This document shows, one piece after another, positions 38,298-46,737 of a stretch of 64,000 bases of DNA. The stretch spans positions 1 through 64,000 of the forward strand of contig NZ_AQQS01000027.1 in the NCBI RefSeq assembly GCF_002088275.1, given 5' to 3'. Source of the stretch: Aurantimonas sp. 22II-16-19i. Its GTDB lineage: Bacteria; Pseudomonadota; Alphaproteobacteria; Rhizobiales; Rhizobiaceae. The notes under the pieces are model-generated. The model saw nothing but the letters and a program-made list of their open reading frames with translations. It ran no database searches and was not told the origin of the DNA. A program made the position numbers and the translations under genes. The stretch's first letter is position 1, and every line of letters begins with the position of its first letter.

Positions 38298-38471
38298 GAC
38301 GATCCCGGGAGGCTGGACGAGGCGGCGATCGCCGCCCGCCAAGCTCGCGGCTCGGGCTGAAATTTCCGTTAAGTCAGAAGGCGCCCGGTTCCGGCAGACC
38401 GTCCCCGTCTGACGCCCGTCGGCGCCGATCGCCGTCGAAGCCATTGCCTCGGCGGCCGAGCTTTCACCCCG

Positions 38472-41069
38472 CTACAGGTTCCGCAGCACCGGCGCCGCCT
38501 TCTGGCCGAGGATGCGCCAGGTGCCGGCAAGGCCGAAGCCCACCGTCAGCACCAGCGAGACGATCAGCGTCGTCAGCGCCACGGTCCAGTCGAAGATGAA
38601 GGGCAGCATCATGATCTGGTCGACGACGAACCAGGAGGCCGCAGCGCCCGCCGCGACGGCGAAGACGCCGGTGGCCAGGCCGAGCAGCAGGTACTCCGTC
38701 GCGAAGGCCTGGATCAGCGTGATCCGCGTCGCCCCGAGGGTCTTCAGGACGACGGCGTCGTGCATCCGGCCGCGATTGCCGGCGGCGAGCGCCCCCGCCA
38801 GCACCAGCACCGAGGAGACCAGCGCCACCGCCGCAGCCACCCGGATCGCCAGCGCCAGCTGGGCGATCAGCGCGTTGACGGCGTCGAGCGCCTCCTTGAC
38901 GCGCACACTCGTCACCGCCGGGAAGGCGTTGGTGATGCCGTTCACGACCGCCTTTTCGGCCGCTTCCGTGTCGTTGTCGATGGACAGCGTCGCAAGCCAC
39001 GCATGGGGCGCCCCGGCAAAGGCGTTGGGCGAGAACACCATGACGAAGTTGATGCCGAGGTTTTCCCACTCGATCTGCCGGAAGTTCGCGATCTTCGCGG
39101 TTATGTTCCGGCCCAGCACGTTGACCGTCAGCGTGTCGCCGATCTTGAGGCCGAGCTCGCCGCCCTCCTCGGCCGCAAACGAGACCAGCGGCTCGCCGGA
39201 ATAGTCCTCCGGCCACCATTCGCCCTCGCTGAGCGAGGAGTTCTCCGGCACGGTCGGCGAATAGGTGATGCCGCGGTCGCCGCGCAGCACCCAGCCGCCC
39301 TCGGCCGGGATCGTCATCGTGGCGACATCCTGGCCGTTCAGCCGGGTGATCCGCCCGCGCAGCATCGGCGCGGCGTCGAGGGTCGAGCCGGGCGCCAGCT
39401 CCGCCACCTTTGCCCGGAACTGATCGATCTGGCTGCTCTGGATGTCGATGAAGAAGAAGTCCGGCGCCCGGCTGGCGAGCCCGGTGCCGACCTCGCGGCG
39501 CAGGTCGTAGTCGATGATGGCGAGGGTGACGAGCAGCGTCAGGCCGAGGCCGAGGGAGAGGACGACGGAGGGCGTCAGCGCGCCGGGACGATGGATGTTG
39601 CCGATGGCGAGGCGCAGCGGCGTCGAGCGCACCCGCGGTGAGCGCCGCGCCAGCGCGGCGATCCCGGTGGCGACGACGCGCAGGATGACGAAGGCCGCCG
39701 CCGTGCCGCCGAGGAAGATCAGCGCGACCTTCCTGTCGCTGGCCATGGCGATGGCGAGGCCGGAGATCATCAAAGCGAGCACCACCGAGGCGCCGAGATA
39801 GAACCAGCGCATCGGCACGCTGCCGCTGCCTCCCGCCTCGCGGAACAGCGCCGTCGCCGGAACGTCGCGGGTCCGCCCGAGCGGGATCAGCGCGAAGGCG
39901 AGCGACGTCAGGATGCCGAACAGCGCAGCGACCAGCAAGGCGCCCGGATAGAACGAGGCATCCGCCGCGACGGGGATGATGCTCTCCAGGAAGCGCGCGG
40001 TGACGAAGGGCGCGATGATGCCGAGGACGAGACCGAGGACGATGCCGACGCTGCTGAGCGCCATGATCTGGATGAGATAGACCGCGACGACGAAGCGGCC
40101 GCTCGCCCCGAGACTCTTGAAGGTCGCGATCACGTGGCGCTTGGAATCGAGATAGGCCCGGACCGCATTGGCGACGCCGACGCCGCCGACGATGAGGGCG
40201 GTGAGGCCGACGAGCGTCAGGAATTGCGAGAAGCGTTCGATGTTGTTCTGCAGGGAGGGCGAGGCATCCTTGGCTGTGCGCACGCGAAATCCCGACTGGG
40301 GAAAGCGTTCGTTCGCCTCGGCAGCGAGCGCCTCGGCATTCGCGCCGGGCGGCAGCTTCACCTTGTAGTTATAGGAAATGAGGCTGCCCGGCTGGACGAG
40401 GCCGGTGGCCGCCAGCGCTTCTTCCGAGATCATCAGGCGCGGCGCGAAGGCGAGGCCCTCCGACAAAAGGTCGGGCTCGCGGTCGATGATGCCGGTCAGC
40501 GTCAGGGTGAGATCGCCGAGCCTGACCTTGTCGCCGGGCCGGGCGCCGAGACGATCATAGAGCCCTTCGACCGCCACGGCGCCGTAGCCGTCCGGCGTCT
40601 CGGCGAGGAGATCGGCGAGCGGCTGCTGCGGCGTCGTCTCCATGCGGCCGTAGAGCGGATAGGCGCCGTCGACCGGCTTCACCTCGGCCAGCGCCTGGTC
40701 GCTGCCGTCTGGCAGCCGCACCATCGAGCGCAGCGACTGGGTCTCGGAGACCTCGCCGAGACCGCTCAGATAGCCGAGCTCCTCCGGCGTCGCCTCACGC
40801 TGGACCAGCGCGAAGCGCAGGTCGCCGCCGAGGATCGCCTTGCCCTCCCGCGCGATGCCATCGGACATCATGCCGGCGACGGAGTTCACCGCCGCGATCG
40901 CCCCGACGCCGAGGGTGATGCAGGCGAGGAAGATGTAGAAGCCCGACAGCCCGCCGCGCATCTCGCGCAGCGCGAAGCGCAGGGCCAGCCGGAGCCGCGC
41001 CCGGTGGCCGAGCGCATCCTGCCTTTCCCGGTGGCGGGCCCGGGCGATGTCTTCGGTGGCGACGGTCAT
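38472..41069 (-). CDS. FtsX-like ABC transporter permease (YbbP type)
   Basis: The 865-residue protein has an N-terminal helix (about residues 40-65), a large periplasmic domain, two FtsX domains of three to four helices (about 260-420 and 735-855), and a second periplasmic domain between them. This matches E. coli YbbP in length and layout. Its start overlaps the stop of the ATPase gene by four bases (ATGA). With the ATPase it should form a MacB-type mechanotransmission complex, possibly moving lipids or lipoproteins. Confidence 0.92.
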   Translation of the reverse strand: MTVATEDIARARHRERQDALGHRARLRLALRFALREMRGGLSGFYIFLACITLGVGAIAAVNSVAGMMSDGIAREGKAILGGDLRFALVQREATPEELGYLSGLGEVSETQSLRSMVRLPDGSDQALAEVKPVDGAYPLYGRMETTPQQPLADLLAETPDGYGAVAVEGLYDRLGARPGDKVRLGDLTLTLTGIIDREPDLLSEGLAFAPRLMISEEALAATGLVQPGSLISYNYKVKLPPGANAEALAAEANERFPQSGFRVRTAKDASPSLQNNIERFSQFLTLVGLTALIVGGVGVANAVRAYLDSKRHVIATFKSLGASGRFVVAVYLIQIMALSSVGIVLGLVLGIIAPFVTARFLESIIPVAADASFYPGALLVAALFGILTSLAFALIPLGRTRDVPATALFREAGGSGSVPMRWFYLGASVVLALMISGLAIAMASDRKVALIFLGGTAAAFVILRVVATGIAALARRSPRVRSTPLRLAIGNIHRPGALTPSVVLSLGLGLTLLVTLAIIDYDLRREVGTGLASRAPDFFFIDIQSSQIDQFRAKVAELAPGSTLDAAPMLRGRITRLNGQDVATMTIPAEGGWVLRGDRGITYSPTVPENSSLSEGEWWPEDYSGEPLVSFAAEEGGELGLKIGDTLTVNVLGRNITAKIANFRQIEWENLGINFVMVFSPNAFAGAPHAWLATLSIDNDTEAAEKAVVNGITNAFPAVTSVRVKEALDAVNALIAQLALAIRVAAAVALVSSVLVLAGALAAGNRGRMHDAVVLKTLGATRITLIQAFATEYLLLGLATGVFAVAAGAAASWFVVDQIMMLPFIFDWTVALTTLIVSLVLTVGFGLAGTWRILGQKAAPVLRNL

Positions 41070-41827
41070 CGCGCCGCCTGCGCGGCGGCGTTCGCCCCGT
41101 CCGGCGTGGCCGTCGCCGGCCCCCTCGCCTCGCCATGGCCGTCGTCGCGCAGGCCGTCGTCATGGATGATGCCAGAGCGGACGGCGATGGTCCGGCCGCA
41201 GCGTCCCGCCAGCGCCGGATCATGGGTGACGAGAACCAGCGTCATCTGCCGGCGCGCCTGCTCGGCGAACAACAGGTCGGCGACCTGGCGGCCGGTCTCC
41301 TGGTCGAGATTGCCGGTCGGCTCGTCGGCGATGAGGATGGCGGGTTCGGGCGCCAGCGCCCGCGCCATGGCGACGCGCTGCTGTTCGCCGCCGGAGAGTT
41401 CGCCCGGATAGTGGCCGGCGCGGTCCTTGAGCCCGACATTGGCGAGTTCGCGCCCGGCGCGCTCGAAGGCGTCGCCCGCCCCCGCCAGTTCCAGCGGCAC
41501 GGCGACGTTCTCCAGCGCCGTCATGTTCGGGATCAGATGGAACGACTGGAACACGATGCCGACATTGCGGCCGCGAAAGGCGGCGAGACCGTCCTCGTTC
41601 ATGTCGCCGAGGGCGGTGCCGGCGATCTCGACGAGGCCCTCGTCGGCCCGCTCCAGCCCGGCGAGGACCATGAGGAGCGTCGACTTGCCCGAACCCGACG
41701 GCCCGACGATGCCGACCGATTCGCCGCGATCGACGTGCAGGTCGATGCCCTTCAGCACATGGACGGTGCTGCGACCGCTGCCGAGGGTGAGTTGAACATT
41801 TCGTAATCGGATCGCCGCTTCCGCCAA
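41066..41827 (-). CDS. ABC transporter ATP-binding protein (YbbA/LolD type)
   Basis: The 253-residue ATPase has Walker A GPSGSGKST, the Q-loop VFQSFHLIPNMT, signature LSGGEQQRVAMARA, Walker B ILIADEPTGNLD, and the H-loop His in LVTHD. The C-terminus has an extra Asp/His-rich tail. The start is a TTG at 41827 with AGGAAG nine bases before it. It is divergent from a TesA-like esterase, as ybbA is from tesA in E. coli. Confidence 0.93.
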   Translation of the reverse strand: MAEAAIRLRNVQLTLGSGRSTVHVLKGIDLHVDRGESVGIVGPSGSGKSTLLMVLAGLERADEGLVEIAGTALGDMNEDGLAAFRGRNVGIVFQSFHLIPNMTALENVAVPLELAGAGDAFERAGRELANVGLKDRAGHYPGELSGGEQQRVAMARALAPEPAILIADEPTGNLDQETGRQVADLLFAEQARRQMTLVLVTHDPALAGRCGRTIAVRSGIIHDDGLRDDGHGEARGPATATPDGANAAAQAAR

Positions 41828-41920
41828 GATGGTCGCTTCCTATGTCAGGATCAGTGAATTCTGCGGGCCATGCGGTCCGCGCGGCGATACGGCCGGCTCG
41901 GCTGACCATATGGGTGACAC

Positions 41921-42601
41921 ATGCAACGCTTCCAACCGCTCGTCGGCCGCCTGGCCCTCGTCCTCACGGCCTTGTCATGGCTTTTCGCCGTCGCGGCAAC
42001 GCCGGCGTCTGCCCAGGCGCCGGCCGCCGGGAGCGAGCCGATCGAGATCGTCGCCCTCGGCGACAGCCTGACCCAGGGCTACGGCGTCGACCCCGGCAAG
42101 GCGTTTCCCGAGCAGCTCCAGGCGGCGCTGCGCGAGGACGGCATGAACGTCGTCGTCGAGAATGCCGGCGTCTCCGGCGACACGACCAGCGGCGGGCTGT
42201 CGCGCCTCGACTGGTCGGTGCCGGCCACGGCCGATCTCGTCATCGTCGAGCTCGGTGCCAACGACGCCCTGCGCGGCGTGTCGCCGGAGATCACCCGGAG
42301 CAATCTCGACGAGATCCTGAGACGCCTGACCGAGCGGGGGCAGAAGGTGGTGTTTGCGGGCATGCTGGCGCCGCCCAACATGGGCGCCGACTACGGCAGG
42401 ACGTTCAACGCGATCTATCCCGAGCTGGCGAAGAAGTACCCGGTCACCTTCTACCCGTTCTTCCTCGAAGGCGTCGCGGCCGAATCGGATCTCAATCAGG
42501 CCGACGGCATGCATCCGACCGCCGAAGGGGTCGAGAAGATCGTCGCTTCGATGAAGCCGGTGATCGAGAAGGCGCTCAGTTCGGAGACTGCGTCGCAGTA
42601 G
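41921..42601 (+). CDS. Arylesterase/lysophospholipase, SGNH family (TesA-like)
   Basis: The 226-residue exported hydrolase has a signal peptide (cleavage near ASAQ) and a complete SGNH set. ALGDSLTQGYG carries the Ser, AGVSGDTTSGG the Gly, LGANDALRG the Asn, and DGMHPTAEGV the Asp and His. It hydrolyses short acyl esters or lysophospholipids in the periplasm. It contrasts with the DUF459 protein at 2-3.4 kb, which lacks these residues. Its 3' end overlaps the convergent GNAT gene by 26 bases. Confidence 0.93.
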   Translation: MQRFQPLVGRLALVLTALSWLFAVAATPASAQAPAAGSEPIEIVALGDSLTQGYGVDPGKAFPEQLQAALREDGMNVVVENAGVSGDTTSGGLSRLDWSVPATADLVIVELGANDALRGVSPEITRSNLDEILRRLTERGQKVVFAGMLAPPNMGADYGRTFNAIYPELAKKYPVTFYPFFLEGVAAESDLNQADGMHPTAEGVEKIVASMKPVIEKALSSETASQ

Positions 42602-43310
42602 GGGCTGCGGCCCGCCGGAACGGGCGGAGCAGCCGCGCGAAGCGGCGTTGGCGCCGGTCGATCATCGCAAGGACGCTCGCCGCGCCTTCTTCGGCGAACT
42701 CCCGCGACAGGCTGCCCGGGCCCGGATGCTGGTCGCCGAGTTCGGCCGTCGCCTCGTCGCCGACGACGGTCACCCTCGCGCCGAACTTTCTCGCGATCGC
42801 CAGGATTGGCCGGTTCTCGCTGAGGCAGGTCAGCCACAGGCGGCGAACCCCGCGATTGCGCGCGGCATCGAGGATCCGGCCGAAGAGATGGGTGCCGTGA
42901 CCCTGCCCCTGGTGATCCGGCTCGATCGAGAAGGCGATCTCCGCCTCCTCGCCGGTGCGGGAGGTGAAGTGAAGCTCCGCCACGCCCCGCACGACGCCGC
43001 CCACGAAGAGCGCGATAACGGTGCCGCGGAGACCGATGCTCGCCTCGGCATAGCGCTCGATGAAGGCGTCGTTGACGCAGTTGCCGAACCGCAGGCGGCG
43101 GGACCGCGCATCGAGCCGCCCGAGATGGTGCCGCACCAGATCCTGCTCGTCCGGATGCAGCCGCCTGACGAAGCTCTCGCCGGATGCCGGCAGGGGCGCG
43201 TCAGGGACCAAACCACCTCGCCCGCTCGCACCGCCCTGCCCGAGCGTCGGAGCGGCGGCTTCGGGGCGACCGTGCGGGGTGGCAAGGGTATCGGGAGCGG
43301 GAGCATGCAT
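42576..43310 (-). CDS. GNAT family N-acetyltransferase
   Basis: The 244-residue protein has a disordered N-terminal 45 residues and then a GNAT domain (about 50-200). The acetyl-CoA loop reads DHQGQGHGTHLFGRI. The C-terminal 50 residues are basic. The substrate is unknown. The start at ATG 43310 (MHAPAPD) is likely; upstream in-frame sequence looks non-coding. The 3' end overlaps the esterase gene. Confidence 0.82.
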   Translation of the reverse strand: MHAPAPDTLATPHGRPEAAAPTLGQGGASGRGGLVPDAPLPASGESFVRRLHPDEQDLVRHHLGRLDARSRRLRFGNCVNDAFIERYAEASIGLRGTVIALFVGGVVRGVAELHFTSRTGEEAEIAFSIEPDHQGQGHGTHLFGRILDAARNRGVRRLWLTCLSENRPILAIARKFGARVTVVGDEATAELGDQHPGPGSLSREFAEEGAASVLAMIDRRQRRFARLLRPFRRAAAPTATQSPN

Positions 43311-43628
43311 GATGTCGGTCGCCTGGCCTGTCCGAAGTTGCCGATCCGGCCTTCGGTTCCTCGAGCCTCCCGGAGGGCGAGATAATTGTGCGCTGCGGCA
43401 TAAACAATCGCGAAAAGCCGTGTGCAAAGCTGCCCTGTCCTTGAAACATGGCTTGCATGATGAAAGTCTCGGTTTCGAGACGATCGGCCTGCGAGGCGAA
43501 TCGCCGCGCTTCGCGACAGGCCGGGCAGCTCATCCCAATGCCCCGGGGCGGGCCGTGAGGCCGGCAAACGGGTGACGCGATAAGGCGCTTGCGCGTCCGG
43601 GGCCAGCACGACGCACGGAGGTCTTCCG
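43311..43628. other. Intergenic region between divergent GNAT and thpR genes
   Basis: This stretch of about 320 bases has an A/T-richer core near 43385-43470 that could hold promoters for both genes. A frame beginning MQAMFQGQGSFAHGF occurs on the minus strand but overlaps the GNAT gene out of frame and looks accidental. No RNA gene is apparent. Confidence 0.4.
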
Positions 43629-44225
43629 ATGCCGCGACTCTTCACAGCCGTCGAAATCCCGCAGGATGTGGCCGTTTCCCTCTCGCTGCTGCGAGGCGGA
43701 CTGCCTTCGGCTCGCTGGATCGACCCGGAGAACTATCACCTGACGCTGCGCTTCTTCGGCGATATCGAACCCCGGCTTGCCGACGAGATCGTCGCCGCCC
43801 TCGACAGGGTCGAACGTCGCAGCTTCAGGATTTCGCTGAGCGGCCTCGGCGCCTTCGGCAACAAGAAGCCTCACTCCATCCACGCCGAAGTCGCCCCCTC
43901 GCCGGAGCTCGCCGGCCTCCAGGCCGAGATCGAGCGGGCCTGCAAGCGGCTCGGCCTCGACCCCGACCAGCGCAAGTTCGTACCCCATGTGACGCTGGCG
44001 CGCCTGAAGAACGGCAAGCCGGCGGACGTCGCGCACTACCTCGCCTTGCGCGGGGGGTTCCGCAGCCGGTCCTTCACGGTGGAGCGGTTCGGCCTGTTCT
44101 CCTCGCGCGATTCCATCGGCGGCGGCCCCTATGTGCTGGAGGAAGCCTTCGAGCTTTCCGGCGGCGACGCCTACGTGCCGGCCGCGCCCCGGGACTATGC
44201 GCCGCTGGCGCAGGATTTCGGCTGA
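43629..44225 (+). CDS. thpR: RNA 2',3'-cyclic phosphodiesterase
   Basis: The 198-residue 2H phosphoesterase has both HxTx motifs, YHLTLRFFG and HVTLARL, that define the ThpR/LigT family. It opens RNA 2',3'-cyclic phosphates. A GGAGGT box lies seven bases before the ATG. Confidence 0.92.
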   Translation: MPRLFTAVEIPQDVAVSLSLLRGGLPSARWIDPENYHLTLRFFGDIEPRLADEIVAALDRVERRSFRISLSGLGAFGNKKPHSIHAEVAPSPELAGLQAEIERACKRLGLDPDQRKFVPHVTLARLKNGKPADVAHYLALRGGFRSRSFTVERFGLFSSRDSIGGGPYVLEEAFELSGGDAYVPAAPRDYAPLAQDFG

Positions 44226-44355
44226 GGGCAGCCCGTTCCAGGGACGCTAAGTCCTTTGGGAAAAACGCCGAACCGGCGCGCAGCGCGCGCGCCGGGGGCT
44301 TGAGCCGCGCCATGGTCTTCGCCATCTCTATCTGCGACCAGCATGGGAGACGACG

Positions 44356-44730
44356 ATGACGATCGACGAGCGCAAGATCGAGGACATTCTCAGGATCGGA
44401 TCCAGCGAGGATCAGACCAGGCGCGAGAAGCGAGTCCGCTCGTCGTTCTTCGACACGGTGCGCCGGGCGCTCCGCCACGTCCCCTTCATGGAGGACGTCG
44501 TCGCGTCCTATTATTGCGCGATCGATCCCGACACGCCATCGGCGACCCGCGGCGTCCTGATCGCGGCGCTGGCCTATTTCGTCCTGCCGGTGGACCTCGT
44601 GCCCGACATGCTGCTCGGCATCGGCTTCACCGACGACATCGCCGTCCTCCTGACCGCCTTCAACGCCGTGCGCGGCAACATCCGGCCGGAGCACTATCAG
44701 CGCGCCCGGGCGACGCTCGACGAACTCTGA
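44356..44730 (+). CDS. DUF1232/YkvA family protein
   Basis: The 124-residue protein contains one DUF1232 domain: ALAYFVLPVDLVPDMLLGIGF, then TDDIAVLLTAFNAVR. It probably lies at the membrane as a hairpin of two short helices. The function of the family is unknown. GGGAG precedes the ATG. It follows thpR by 130 bases and may share its transcript. Confidence 0.88.
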   Translation: MTIDERKIEDILRIGSSEDQTRREKRVRSSFFDTVRRALRHVPFMEDVVASYYCAIDPDTPSATRGVLIAALAYFVLPVDLVPDMLLGIGFTDDIAVLLTAFNAVRGNIRPEHYQRARATLDEL

Positions 44731-45182
44731 GCCTCTTGCCGGCCGCAGCGTGGCTGGCCCAGGGCCGACCGGAAGCGGCCGAAGACCGGCGCGACGTCCC
44801 TCTCGGGCAGGCACCCCGGACGGGCCTGCCCGGGTGGAGCCACGGCAGCCCGGCCGGGCGAAAAATGCTGCAAGGTCAAACTCTCGCCCGATTCCTTTTC
44901 TTGTTCGTTGCGCGGTCCGCGCACGATCTTCGACGTATCTTTCGCAGTGAGACGCCTTTCGGGGCTGCTTCCCGGGATCGGCGGCGATGCGGCCCGATCC
45001 CTCGACCATGGCGATGAAACGTCATGGACCCTGAAAATTGCCTCGTGGCCTTTTGCCGTTCGTTTACCATCGCTAAACCGCCGTCGGCTAAATTGGCGCA
45101 AGTCATCGTTTTTTGTCGGTCGCCGGGCCTCGGCGAGGTCGCGGCAATCGCCCGAAAGACGCACACCGGAGAGCAGGAAACC
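44731..45182. other. Intergenic region upstream of the IalB-like gene
   Basis: This region of 452 bases holds no convincing gene. A perfect 15-base palindrome, TGCGCGG-T-CCGCGCA, sits at 44907-44921 beside a T-rich run. The part before 45183 is A/T-richer and should contain the promoter of the exported-protein gene. I cannot tell whether the palindrome is an operator or chance. Confidence 0.45.
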
Positions 45183-45689
45183 ATGAATCCGAAGACGATC
45201 CTGACGACCGCGGCGGCATTGCTGATCTGGTCCAGCGCGGTCATCGCCGCACCGACCCCGACCCGGATGAACACCTTCAACGACTGGGGCACCTACGCCT
45301 ATTCCGGCACCGGCGGAAAGGTCTGCTACATCCTCTCGACGCCGAAGAAGCTGGCTCCCGCCAATGTCGATCACGGCGACATCTTCTTCCTCGTGTCCCA
45401 GAAACCCGGCGAGGGCGTCTCCTACGAGCCCCAGGCGGTGATGGGTTACGATCTGAAGGAAGGCTCGAAGGTCACCGTCGACGTCGACGGCCGGAAGTTC
45501 ATGATGTTCACCAAGGGCAACTCGGCCTGGATGGAGAACGCCGCCGAGGAGCCGCAGCTCGTCTCGGCGATGCGGTCCGGCCGGTCGCTGAGCATCCAGG
45601 CGACGTCCCAGCGCGGCACCAGCACCAACTACACCTATTCGCTCTCCGGCGTGACGGCCGCGCTGAATTCGATCAAGGACTGCCGATAG
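45183..45689 (+). CDS. IalB-like exported protein
   Basis: The 168-residue protein has a signal peptide (cleavage after VIA) and a mature domain matching the invasion-associated locus B layout. It has an early Trp (NDWGTYAY), KVCYILSTPKKL, FFLVSQKPGEG and a C-terminal Cys forming a likely disulfide pair. In Bartonella IalB has been linked to erythrocyte invasion, but in most Rhizobiales these are simply periplasmic proteins of unknown role. The ATG at 45183 follows GGAGAGCAGGAAA. Confidence 0.85.
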   Translation: MNPKTILTTAAALLIWSSAVIAAPTPTRMNTFNDWGTYAYSGTGGKVCYILSTPKKLAPANVDHGDIFFLVSQKPGEGVSYEPQAVMGYDLKEGSKVTVDVDGRKFMMFTKGNSAWMENAAEEPQLVSAMRSGRSLSIQATSQRGTSTNYTYSLSGVTAALNSIKDCR

Positions 45690-45798
45690 GCCAGCGAGCC
45701 GACGCGTCGGCCACGCGGGTTCCGCATCGGCCGCACCGTCTTCGTCCTTCACCTGCCGTCCCGGCGAGCAGCGACGTTTTCCGGCCCTGCCTCACGGC

Positions 45799-45861
45799 GG
45801 GGCCGATCGCGTTTGATCGGCCCCAAGCAACCGGCCCGCCGCCGCGGCGTTGCGGCGGGCC
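45799..45861. terminator. Two consecutive strong hairpins downstream of the IalB-like gene
   Basis: GGGGCCGATC (45799-45808) pairs with GATCGGCCCC (45815-45824) around a six-base loop. GGCCCGCCGC (45833-45842) pairs with GCGGCGGGCC (45852-45861) around nine bases. Neither has a T-tract. They may terminate the IalB-like transcript or form leader structure for the next gene. Confidence 0.45.
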
Positions 45862-45885
45862 CTGCGGCCGCCTATCTCGTCACCA

Positions 45886-45945
45886 GACGATGCCGATCGT
45901 CCCCTGACGATGCCGATCGTCCCCTGACGATGCCGATCGTCAACC
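45886..45945 (+). repeat. Three tandem 20-base repeats, each an inverted repeat
   Basis: The unit GACGATGCCGATCGTCCCCT occurs twice, then once more with its last four bases changed to AACC. Each unit contains the dyad GACGAT-GCCG-ATCGTC. The array ends 18 bases before the ATG of the EI24/CysZ-like gene. The 20-base period is close to two helical turns, so it could be a multi-site operator on one DNA face; in RNA it would form a series of small hairpins just before the start. Confidence 0.85.
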
Positions 45946-45963
45946 GACGACGAGAGAACGCCC

Positions 45964-46737
45964 ATGATCTTCACCAGCGCCCGCCTCGCCCTTTCCGACG
46001 TCCTCTCGCCGCCCTTCCGCGCCGCCCTGTGGAAGTCGCTGGGGCTGACGGCCGTGTGCCTGGTCGTCCTGTGGTTCCTGGTCGAGACGGTGTTCGAGTG
46101 GCTGGCGGTGCCCTTCCTGTCGAACCTCTTTCCGGATGCCCCGGGCTGGGTCGACCAGGCGGGGACGGTCGCCGGCTGGGGCGCCGGGATCGCGCTCGCC
46201 ATCGGCCTGTTGTTCCTGATCGGCCCGATCAGCGCGATCATCGCCGGCCTCTTCCTCGACGACGTCGCCAAAGTGGTCGAGCGGGGCGCCTATCCGGGCT
46301 CGCCGGCTGGCCGGCCGATGCCGTTCTGGCGGGGCGCCGTCCTGTCGGTGAAGTTCTTCGGCGTCGTCATCCTCGGCAATCTGATCGCGCTCGCCCTCCT
46401 CCTCGTTCCGGGCGTCAACCTCGTCGCCTTCTTCCTGGTCAACGGCTATCTCGTCGGGCGGGAGTATTTCGAGTTCGCGGCGATGCGCTACCGCCGCGAG
46501 GAGGGCGCGCGGGACATGCGCTCGCGCCATTCGACGACCGTCTTCCTCGCCGGCCTTCTCGTCGCGCTGTTCATGGCGATCCCGATCGTCAATCTCTTGA
46601 CGCCGCTCTTCGCCGCCAGCCTGATGGTGCATCTCCACCAGAGGATTTCGGCGCGGGACGGCGGCCTCGTCGGTCTCGATCCGGGCGATGTCAGGGTTTC
46701 GGGAGAGCCGGCGGCGGACCGGGCGGCAGGGGCCTGA
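45964..46737 (+). CDS. EI24/CysZ-like membrane protein
   Basis: The 257-residue protein has four hydrophobic hairpin segments and a C-terminal cytoplasmic tail, consistent with the EI24 family. The family includes the sulfate permease CysZ. NGYLVGREYFEFAAMRY near residue 160 is the typical conserved stretch. Sulfate transport is not proven and no cys genes are nearby. GAGAGAA precedes the ATG. The 3' end overlaps convergent nth by 47 bases. Confidence 0.85.
   Translation: MIFTSARLALSDVLSPPFRAALWKSLGLTAVCLVVLWFLVETVFEWLAVPFLSNLFPDAPGWVDQAGTVAGWGAGIALAIGLLFLIGPISAIIAGLFLDDVAKVVERGAYPGSPAGRPMPFWRGAVLSVKFFGVVILGNLIALALLLVPGVNLVAFFLVNGYLVGREYFEFAAMRYRREEGARDMRSRHSTTVFLAGLLVALFMAIPIVNLLTPLFAASLMVHLHQRISARDGGLVGLDPGDVRVSGEPAADRAAGA

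Noticed and set aside
43201-43533. Minus-strand frame beginning MQAMFQGQGSFAHGF upstream of the GNAT gene
   Set aside because: It overlaps the GNAT start out of frame, turns into Arg/Ser/Pro-rich shadow sequence and has no family resemblance.
45886-45945. CRISPR array
   Set aside because: The 20-base units are directly adjacent with no spacers, number only three, and no cas genes are present.
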